Shown: one piece after another, positions 50,011 to 56,629 of the stretch
Position numbering within the stretch: the stretch's first letter is position 1
How the letters are laid out: each line of letters opens with the position of its first letter
Assembly (NCBI GenBank): GCA_020630735.1
Contig: JAHDIP010000010.1
Span: 1-56,629 of the forward strand
DNA: 56,629 bases
Reading direction: 5' to 3'
Origin: Saprospiraceae bacterium
Lineage (GTDB): Bacteria > Bacteroidota > Bacteroidia > Chitinophagales > Saprospiraceae
Notes under the pieces: model-generated
Database searches by the model: none
Told to the model about the DNA's origin: nothing
The model's input: only the letters and a program-made list of their open reading frames with translations
Translations under genes and position numbers: made by a program

Positions 50011-52542
50011 TTATTCAGGTTCGAAACCAAGGACAATGCTAAATTTACCAAAGTCTGACCAACGATTTGCAGAAGTAAGGTTTGGTTTATCAAAGCCGAT
50101 ACCGTAGTCAAATCCAAGTGTACCAAACATCGGTAAGAACACTCTAAGACCAAGTCCTGTAGAACGACGTAGGTCAAATGGATTGATGTCTTTGAAACGC
50201 AACCAAGAATTTCCTCCTTCAGCAAAAGCTAAAACATAAATCGTTGCATTAGGATTAAGCGATAAAGGATAACGCAATTCTACTGTAAATTTATCGAAAG
50301 CTGCTGCACCACCATTATTACTTGCTGCAAGTTCTGGAACTTCATAACCTCTCAATGCAAGGATGTCATATCCTAATAAACCAGTTTGTTGATTAGATAA
50401 ACCATCACCACCCAGTACAAATCGTTCGAATGGAGATAAGCCAATTTCTTGGTTATAGTATCCAATCATACCAATTTTAGCCGCTGCTCTTACGACCAAT
50501 TTTCCTGCTATCTGCGAATACCATTCTGCAGTAAAACGCCATTTGTGATACTCTAACCACTTAAAGCGCTCTTGTGCACTCAAACCTTCATAAACTTTAT
50601 CTCTGTTAAAGAGCTTAGAGTAAGGAAGCGTAAACTGACCAGAAAGGGTGATTCTAGAGCCAGAACGAGGGAAAATAGGATCACTTACAGAACTACGTGA
50701 AATGGTTTGTTTGATGCTAAAGTTGTTGTATGCACCTGATGTAACAGGTGTGCCATCTATTTCACTAAAGTCACCAGTACTCCAATCGTTTAGGGTAAGT
50801 GTTTGGATATTAAGAGTAGTGTTTGAGATAAAGTTATCATCAGGAAATTTCAAACGTGTACCAAGACCTAATGAAAAACTTTTGATATCTAGACTTCTAA
50901 ACGAAGCATCATTTTTAGTCAATCCATTTGTCAAACGAGTATAGTAACCTGCTACTGTAAAGGAGTTAGGTTTTTTACCACCCAACCAAGGCTCAGTAAA
51001 TGACAGATTGTATGACTGGAAAAAACGACCATTCGTTTGTGCCCGTACAGATAGTTTTTGACCATCACCCTGTGGAAGTGGACTCCATGTAGATCGATCA
51101 AAAATATTTCGTAGAGAGAAGTTATTGAAAGTAACACCGAGTGTACCAATAACACCTCTACCAGCACCACCCCAACCAGCAGAAAGTTCTAACTGATCTG
51201 ACGGTTTTTCTTCCACTTGATATTCAATATCTACCGTACCTCGCTGTGGGTTAACTGGAGTATTGATACCTAAAGCTTCAGGATTGAAATAACCTAAGCT
51301 GATGATTTCTCGTTGAGAACGAATAATATCTGAACGACTGAATTTTTGTCCAGGTTTTGTACGCAATTCACGACGAATAACATGTTCGTGTGTTCGGTCA
51401 TTACCCGTAATTAATACCTTGTCTATGGTTGCTTGAGGACCTTCAAATATTCTGATTTCTAAATTAATTGAATCTTCATTGATCGCTACTTCGATAGGAT
51501 CTACCTGAAAGAATAAGTAACCATTGTCCATATACAGGGTACTAACATCTCTACCATCAGGGCTAAAACGTAAGCGTGTTTCTAGTAACTCTTGATTGTA
51601 GACATCGCCATTTTTGATACCTAAAACAGTAGCTAGTCTTTCCGTTTCATATATTGAATTTCCTTTCCAAGCGATATCTCCAAAATAATAACGATTGCCT
51701 TCGTTGATATCGATGTGCATCATCAATTGTCCTTTTTCGTTTCTCCAAATGCTGTCACCAGCTACTAAGGCATCTCTAAAACCAATAGAGTTATAGTAAG
51801 AAACGATATTATCTTTATCCGACTCGTAGTCAGCTTTTATTAATTTGGACGCATTGAAAAGACGGCGCTTTCTTTTCGTTCCTTCCAGTTTTTTGCGAAG
51901 TTTTTTATCATTTACGTTTTCATTACCTGAAAAGGTAATATCCTTAATTTTGATGCGTTCTTTTTTGTCAATTTCGAATTCTAGACGAATAGCATTGATA
52001 CTTTTTTCATCAGGTATTTCTTTAACAGAAACACTAGCATCGAGGTATCCTTTTTCTTTATAGTAGTCTTCTATTGCAGTTTTTGCATTTATTTTCGTGC
52101 TTTCTGTAACAATTGCTCCTTTAAGTAAGTAGCGATCAATACGTTCATTGATGTCATCATGTCTAGACTTTTTTGCTCCCTTAAACGAGTGTCTAGAAAG
52201 TCTTGGACGTTCTTGAACTACTATTTCTAAGAAAACAACTTCACCAACTGTTTTTTCTTGATAAATCTGAATATCTGTATATAAGCGGAGTTTCCAGAGT
52301 GCCTTCATGGCTTTTGATATTTCTGGACCAGGGATTCGGATTTTATCGCCAATTTTCAGACCAGAGATAGCGATAATAGCGTTTTCATCACTAAATTCGG
52401 CACCAGATACCTTTATACCACCAATTTCATAGTCTTTGGGTTCTGCATAAGGAGCAATATTGGCATCCGATACTTGACTAAATACAGTTGCTGTGCTCAA
52501 AAAAGTACAACATATGAGGAGTAAAAATACTATTCGTTTCAT
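50011..52542 (-). CDS. bamA: Outer membrane protein assembly factor BamA
   Basis: Omp85-family protein that inserts beta-barrel proteins into the outer membrane. The Met at 52542 (MKRIVFLLLICCTF) begins the signal peptide; 52554 adds four residues. POTRA repeats cover about residues 35-450 (IGGIKVSGAEF, IKDITFSGNENVNDKKL, IDKVLITGNDRTHEHVIRRELR). The barrel begins near 454 (GWGGAGRGVIGTLGVTF). The barrel ends FGKFSIVLGFEPE. UppS, which sits nearby in many Bacteroidota, is about 300 bases upstream on the same strand, with no gene between. Confidence 0.94.
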   Translation of the reverse strand: MKRIVFLLLICCTFLSTATVFSQVSDANIAPYAEPKDYEIGGIKVSGAEFSDENAIIAISGLKIGDKIRIPGPEISKAMKALWKLRLYTDIQIYQEKTVGEVVFLEIVVQERPRLSRHSFKGAKKSRHDDINERIDRYLLKGAIVTESTKINAKTAIEDYYKEKGYLDASVSVKEIPDEKSINAIRLEFEIDKKERIKIKDITFSGNENVNDKKLRKKLEGTKRKRRLFNASKLIKADYESDKDNIVSYYNSIGFRDALVAGDSIWRNEKGQLMMHIDINEGNRYYFGDIAWKGNSIYETERLATVLGIKNGDVYNQELLETRLRFSPDGRDVSTLYMDNGYLFFQVDPIEVAINEDSINLEIRIFEGPQATIDKVLITGNDRTHEHVIRRELRTKPGQKFSRSDIIRSQREIISLGYFNPEALGINTPVNPQRGTVDIEYQVEEKPSDQLELSAGWGGAGRGVIGTLGVTFNNFSLRNIFDRSTWSPLPQGDGQKLSVRAQTNGRFFQSYNLSFTEPWLGGKKPNSFTVAGYYTRLTNGLTKNDASFRSLDIKSFSLGLGTRLKFPDDNFISNTTLNIQTLTLNDWSTGDFSEIDGTPVTSGAYNNFSIKQTISRSSVSDPIFPRSGSRITLSGQFTLPYSKLFNRDKVYEGLSAQERFKWLEYHKWRFTAEWYSQIAGKLVVRAAAKIGMIGYYNQEIGLSPFERFVLGGDGLSNQQTGLLGYDILALRGYEVPELAASNNGGAAAFDKFTVELRYPLSLNPNATIYVLAFAEGGNSWLRFKDINPFDLRRSTGLGLRVFLPMFGTLGFDYGIGFDKPNLTSANRWSDFGKFSIVLGFEPE

Positions 52543-52846
52543 TAAGTATGACATTATTGTGATGTATTGGATCGTTTTACCGGCAATACATAAATGTAAA
52601 TTGACCGCAAATGTACGAAAATGATTGCTTAACCATTCAAATTACAAACGAGTTAATCTGCTTCTCGTTGTATACAACGCAAAAAAAAGAAATTCGGTTG
52701 GTAATGTTGGTCTTCTAAGGGATATTATCAGACGATTAAAAGTTAAAGTGTGTTAAAAATCGAGAATCAAAGTGGAAATACAAATCAAATGAAAAGTCTA
52801 AACCTACTAATTGGCTGTTTCATAGCAAATTTATTTATTTAAATTG
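52543..52846. other. Gap between uppS and bamA
   Basis: About 300 AT-rich bases with no ORF. In many relatives a small gene lies between uppS and bamA; none is seen here. The bamA promoter is probably inside. Confidence 0.45.
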
Positions 52847-53587
52847 TCAGTTCACTTGTTCGCTAGTCATTCCAAATCGTCGTTCTCGATTTTGAAAATC
52901 GAGAATAGCTTGATAAAAATGATTTTTTCTAAAGTCTGGCCAAAAAACAGGTGTAAAGTATAATTCTGAATAAGCAATTTGCCAAAGTAAAAAGTTGCTT
53001 ATTCGAGTTTCTCCACTAGTGCGGATCAAAAATTCGGGATCAGGAATATTACGAGTGCTTAGTGCCGACTTAAAAACGTCTTCATTAATTTGATCAATTG
53101 CTAAATTATCAGTTTTAACCTGATGAGCAATATCTTTAACGGCTTCGATGATTTCCCATTTGGCACTATAGTTGAGCGCCAATACGAGTGTCATTCGTGT
53201 ATTCGTTTTTGTATTTTCGATAGCTTCTAAAAGAGCATCTCTACTTTTAGTTGGCAACTTATCAATATCTCCAATAGCATTTAAGCGGATATTATTTTTA
53301 TTAAGTGTTTCCACTTCTTTTCGAATCGTTTCGACCAATAAAGTCATTAATGCATTTACCTCAAACTTAGGACGATTCCAGTTTTCTGTTGAAAAAGCAT
53401 AGAGTGTCAAATATTCTATTCCTAACTCTGCAGCTGCTTCTGTCGTTTCACGAACAGCTTTTACACCATTACGGTGACCAAATACACGTGGACGACCATG
53501 CTGTTTTGCCCAACGACCATTACCGTCCATAATAATGGCAATATGTTTTGGCAACTTATCAATGTCAATTTGGTCTTTTAAATCCAT
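52847..53587 (-). CDS. uppS: Isoprenyl (undecaprenyl) diphosphate synthase
   Basis: cis-Prenyltransferase of 246 residues that makes undecaprenyl diphosphate, the lipid carrier for cell-wall and O-antigen precursors, at the inner membrane. The motif IIMDGNGRWAKQHGRPRVFGH has the catalytic Asp21. The other conserved regions LTLYAFSTENWNRP, LNYSAKWEI, DPEFLIRTSGETRISNFLLWQIAYSELYF are present. No membrane segment. It reads toward bamA. Confidence 0.96.
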   Translation of the reverse strand: MDLKDQIDIDKLPKHIAIIMDGNGRWAKQHGRPRVFGHRNGVKAVRETTEAAAELGIEYLTLYAFSTENWNRPKFEVNALMTLLVETIRKEVETLNKNNIRLNAIGDIDKLPTKSRDALLEAIENTKTNTRMTLVLALNYSAKWEIIEAVKDIAHQVKTDNLAIDQINEDVFKSALSTRNIPDPEFLIRTSGETRISNFLLWQIAYSELYFTPVFWPDFRKNHFYQAILDFQNRERRFGMTSEQVN

Positions 53588-53794
53588 TTTCTTATGCTGA
53601 ATAGGTTATTGAACTAAGTAATATTTCAACAAAAATACAAAAAAGAACGCTAAAAGTACTTTGCAACAAAAGAGATTGAGAATCGTAGGATTATTTAACT
53701 TTCAAAAAAGGTGAGATAAGTCCTTTTTCTTGCTAAAATAAGGAAACAATTGTACTTTTAAGTTTTGGCAATAAAACCTATAAAAACAATAGAT

Positions 53795-55489
53795 ATGAAG
53801 TTCAATGATTTTGATTATAAACGACCCGAATTAGAAAATTTCACTACGGTTTTTGATGAAAACTTAAAGCAATTTATAGAGGCAGATACCTTCGAAAAAC
53901 ACGATTATTTTTTTGAACGTATTTACGAAAAACAGAAGGAGTTTTTGTCGATGTACAATATTTGCCATATCCGTCACACAATCGATACAAAAGATGGGTT
54001 TTATGAAAAAGAAAATTCCTTTTTTGATCACAATAAACCAGCTTTTGATTCCAAAAAAATAGAATTTTATAAAGCACTATTGGCTTCGCCTTTCCGAAAA
54101 GAGTTGGAAGCCAAATGGGGTAGCCAGTTATTTGTAATAGCAGAGTTGCAACTCAAGACTTTTAAGCCTACTGTCTTGGAAGACTTACAAGAAGAAAATA
54201 GATTGGGAAGTGACTATACGAAAATAAAAGCTGCTGCCAAAATAGATTTTAAAGGCGAAGAATTTACACTTTCTACTTTACTACCTAAGGAGTTGTCTAA
54301 AGATCGGACAACTCGTAAAGAGGCTAGTAATGCACGGTGGAATTTCTTCTCAGAAAAGGCATCTGAAGTTGAAGAGATTTTTGACCAACAAGTCAAGATT
54401 CGACATAATATTGCAAAAAAATTAGGCTTCAAAAATTTTATCGAATTAGGCTATGCTCGAATGATGCGTTCGGACTATGACAAAGAAATGGTTGCTCGCT
54501 TTCGTCAACAGGTTAAAGACTACGTTGTACCTATTGCAACAGAGCTATATGAACGTCAACGAAAACGGTTGAATCTGGATAAACTAAAATTTTACGATGA
54601 AGATTTTCGATTTGTATCTGGTAACCCAACTCCTAAAGGTTCGCCAGAATGGATTGTCGAAAATGCGAGAAAAATGTATGCTGACTTGTCGCCTGAGACC
54701 AATGAGTTTTTCGAATTTATGATTAATAATAACTTGATGGATTTGGTGAATAAAAAAGGTAAGGCAATGGGGGGCTATTGTACTTTTATTAGCAAATATA
54801 AAGCACCATATATCTTCTCCAACTTTAATGGTACGAGTGGTGATATTGATGTATTGACACACGAGGCTGGTCACGCCTTTCAAGTCTTCTCGAGCAGGGA
54901 AGTAGGTATCGACGAATACAATTGGCCAACCTATGAAGCTTGCGAAATTCACTCAATGAGTATGGAGTTTTTTACTTGGCCTTGGATGCACTTGTTTTTT
55001 CAAGAAGATACAGAGAAGTATCAATTCTCTCACTTGTCTGGTGCTTTATTATTCTTGCCTTATGGTGTTGCGGTGGATGAGTTTCAACATTATGTGTACG
55101 AAAACCCAAACATTACTACAAAAGAGCGTAACCAAGCATGGCGAACAATCGAAAAGAAATATTTGCCACATAGGGATTATGACGGAAATGAGTTTTTAGA
55201 AAATGGCGGCTACTGGCAACGTCAAAGTCATATTTTTCTTAATCCGTTTTATTATATAGATTATACCTTGGCTCAAATTTGTGCTTTCCAGTTTTGGAAA
55301 AAAGATAGAGAAAACCACGAAGCAGCTTGGGCAGATTATGTAAGTCTATGTAAAGTAGGTGGCAGCCAATCGTTTCTTGAATTAGTGAAATTGGCAAATC
55401 TTAACTCTCCTTTTGAAGAAGGTTGTGTGGAGGAAGTTGTAGGAACGATAAAGGCTTGGTTGGATCAAGTGGATGACTCTTCATTTTAA
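53795..55489 (+). CDS. M3 family oligoendopeptidase
   Basis: Zinc oligopeptidase of 564 residues (with the ATG at 53795; the frame extends to a TTG at 53765). The zinc site HEAGH is at residues 356-360, with a downstream Glu in ACEIHSMSMEFF as third ligand. The helical N-terminal half and the closing LLFLPYGVAVDEFQHYVYE are typical of PepF-like enzymes. It should cut short peptides in the cytoplasm; no signal peptide is seen. It is monocistronic, ending in a strong hairpin. Confidence 0.93.
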   Translation: MKFNDFDYKRPELENFTTVFDENLKQFIEADTFEKHDYFFERIYEKQKEFLSMYNICHIRHTIDTKDGFYEKENSFFDHNKPAFDSKKIEFYKALLASPFRKELEAKWGSQLFVIAELQLKTFKPTVLEDLQEENRLGSDYTKIKAAAKIDFKGEEFTLSTLLPKELSKDRTTRKEASNARWNFFSEKASEVEEIFDQQVKIRHNIAKKLGFKNFIELGYARMMRSDYDKEMVARFRQQVKDYVVPIATELYERQRKRLNLDKLKFYDEDFRFVSGNPTPKGSPEWIVENARKMYADLSPETNEFFEFMINNNLMDLVNKKGKAMGGYCTFISKYKAPYIFSNFNGTSGDIDVLTHEAGHAFQVFSSREVGIDEYNWPTYEACEIHSMSMEFFTWPWMHLFFQEDTEKYQFSHLSGALLFLPYGVAVDEFQHYVYENPNITTKERNQAWRTIEKKYLPHRDYDGNEFLENGGYWQRQSHIFLNPFYYIDYTLAQICAFQFWKKDRENHEAAWADYVSLCKVGGSQSFLELVKLANLNSPFEEGCVEEVVGTIKAWLDQVDDSSF

Positions 55490-55515
55490 AAATAACTTAT
55501 TTTGGAAAATGAAAT

Positions 55516-55554
55516 AGAGAGGTCAATAGCATCTAAGGTGCTGTTGACCTCTCT
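55516..55554 (+). terminator. Terminator after oligopeptidase
   Basis: AGAGAGGTCAATAGCA (55516-55531) and TGCTGTTGACCTCTCT (55539-55554) form a 16-bp stem with one G-U pair, followed by TTG. Confidence 0.7.
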
Positions 55555-55630
55555 TTGTATTGTGCCGAGTGATTTCAAGAAAAAGTCTTATCTTAGACCA
55601 TTACAAAATTCATAATACTGCTTGCTACAA

Positions 55631-56587
55631 ATGAAATTTACTTGGAGAATACGACTTGTTTTACTATATCTAAAATACATTCAGAATAAACAGATTCACA
55701 AAATGTCTGCTAAGGAAGCACGCCGTTATTCCGATGGAGCTAGTGCATCTATTTTTTTGCTGGAGTATCCTCCTATTTCTTTATTTAAGGTTTTTGATAA
55801 GACAATAGCTGGTCGCAATGGCGATATCCCAATTAGAGTTTATCAAGCAATAGACGGAAAAAATCTTCCTATAATCGTTTACTTTCATGGTGGAGGATTT
55901 GTGTTGCGAGATATTGATTCGCACGATAAAGTTTGTCGAAAAATTGCAAAAGATAATAAAGCAATTGTGATTTCTGTAGGTTATCGTTTAGCACCTGAAC
56001 ATAAATTTCCCAAGCCTTTACATGATTGTTATGATGCTACAGTATGGGCAGCTGAACATGCTGCTAGTCTTAATGCAGACTCTGACCGAATTGTTGTGAT
56101 GGGAGATAGTGCAGGTGGTAATTTAGCTTCGGCTGTTTGTATGATGTCGAGAGATTTAGGTGGTCCTCAAATTTTACATCAGGTGCTCATTTATCCTTGT
56201 ACAGATGGTCGATTGATTCAGCCTTCTGTCGATCAGTTTGGAGAAGGGTACTTATTGACCAAAAAAATGATGCGATGGTTTTTGGATCATTATATGTCGA
56301 AACCTGAAGATGTTTATCATCCTTACTTTTCGCTTTTATTAGCAGAAGATTTAAAAAACCTACCTCCTGCATTTGTCATCACCGCAGAGTATGATCCACT
56401 AAAAGATGAAGGGCGTGCATATGCCAAACGACTAGAGGAAGCAGGAAATAAAGTTCGCTATAAAGACTATGAAGGAATGATTCATGCTTTTATTAGTATG
56501 CCAAAAGTTTCTCCTATAGTAAAGGGGTGTTTTAAAGATATTCAGACAGAATTAACGAAAGTACTTCAAGTAGAAGCCGTTAATTAA
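55631..56587 (+). CDS. HSL-type alpha/beta hydrolase (esterase)
   Basis: Carboxylesterase of 318 residues related to hormone-sensitive lipase. The oxyanion-hole motif HGGGF begins at His86. The triad is Ser160 (GDSAGGN), Asp255 (EYDPLKDEG) and His285 (MIHAF). No signal peptide; the N-terminus is a basic amphipathic helix. Natural substrate is unknown; short-chain acyl esters are typical for the family. The ATG at 55631 is preferred to the TTG at 55622. Confidence 0.9.
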   Translation: MKFTWRIRLVLLYLKYIQNKQIHKMSAKEARRYSDGASASIFLLEYPPISLFKVFDKTIAGRNGDIPIRVYQAIDGKNLPIIVYFHGGGFVLRDIDSHDKVCRKIAKDNKAIVISVGYRLAPEHKFPKPLHDCYDATVWAAEHAASLNADSDRIVVMGDSAGGNLASAVCMMSRDLGGPQILHQVLIYPCTDGRLIQPSVDQFGEGYLLTKKMMRWFLDHYMSKPEDVYHPYFSLLLAEDLKNLPPAFVITAEYDPLKDEGRAYAKRLEEAGNKVRYKDYEGMIHAFISMPKVSPIVKGCFKDIQTELTKVLQVEAVN

Positions 56588-56629
56588 TCTGCACTTTCCT
56601 TTTGCAAAAATAATAACCATTCTTTTTTT

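Overview
The window is one chromosomal stretch of a Bacteroidota bacterium, probably from the Saprospiria (relatives of Saprospira or Aureispira). The phylum rests on several signals. DNA is AT-rich. Five secreted proteins carry the C-terminal sorting domain of the type IX secretion system (T9SS). Promoters match the Bacteroidota form TTTG-N20-TAnnTTTG. Shine-Dalgarno sequences are weak. Succinate dehydrogenase is the three-gene, single-cytochrome type. The class assignment is an inference from the TPR/CHAT protein, the sigma/anti-sigma pairs and the large adhesin-like secreted proteins. I found no rRNA, tRNA, CRISPR array, integrase or transposase.

Layout. 0.1-3 kb: a small conserved protein, two tandem lipoprotein cyclophilins (the second with a PKD domain) and a polyphosphate glucokinase. 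3-6 kb: an LpxH-type phosphatase, 3-hydroxyanthranilate dioxygenase and an atypical SDR. 6-18 kb: an accessory block with a sigma factor and TPR anti-sigma-like protein on the minus strand. Divergent from them are five exported proteins (a Cys-rich protein, an M43 metalloprotease, a repeat/coiled-coil fibre protein, a trypsin-like protease and a T9SS surface protein) and then a 941-residue TPR/CHAT protein that appears periplasmic and membrane-anchored. Each unit is separated by its own hairpin, and a near-perfect 49-bp palindrome touches the CHAT start codon. 18-25 kb: methylmalonyl-CoA epimerase, a TauE/SafE permease, then a 1304-residue mosaic exoprotein (glycosidase-like, HYR, two C-type lectin, Kazal, two Cys-rich calcium-type repeats, T9SS domain) flanked by copies of a MITE-like repeat.

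25-37 kb: an SGNH hydrolase overlapping a glycosyltransferase, an HTH protein, Mfd (apparently leaderless), a VOC/ABM fusion, a second sigma/anti-sigma pair, a DUF4837 lipoprotein, a palindromic intergenic element and a secreted protein of unknown function. 37-43 kb: a hydroxyproline-type catabolic operon (deaminase/dehydratase, 2-oxoglutarate-semialdehyde dehydrogenase, ornithine-cyclodeaminase-family reductase, 4-hydroxyproline epimerase) with a divergent AraC regulator and a candidate operator; a D-hydroxyproline dehydrogenase is not present here. A 19-codon remnant of a Rossmann-fold epimerase lies after the regulator. 43-56.6 kb: sdhCAB, RNase R, BamA, UppS, an M3 oligopeptidase and an HSL-type esterase.

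The best candidate for an undescribed system is the 6-18 kb block: a membrane-tethered sigma regulator beside a set of exported proteases and surface proteins that ends in a caspase-like CHAT protein facing the periplasm. That the genes act together is an inference from gene order.
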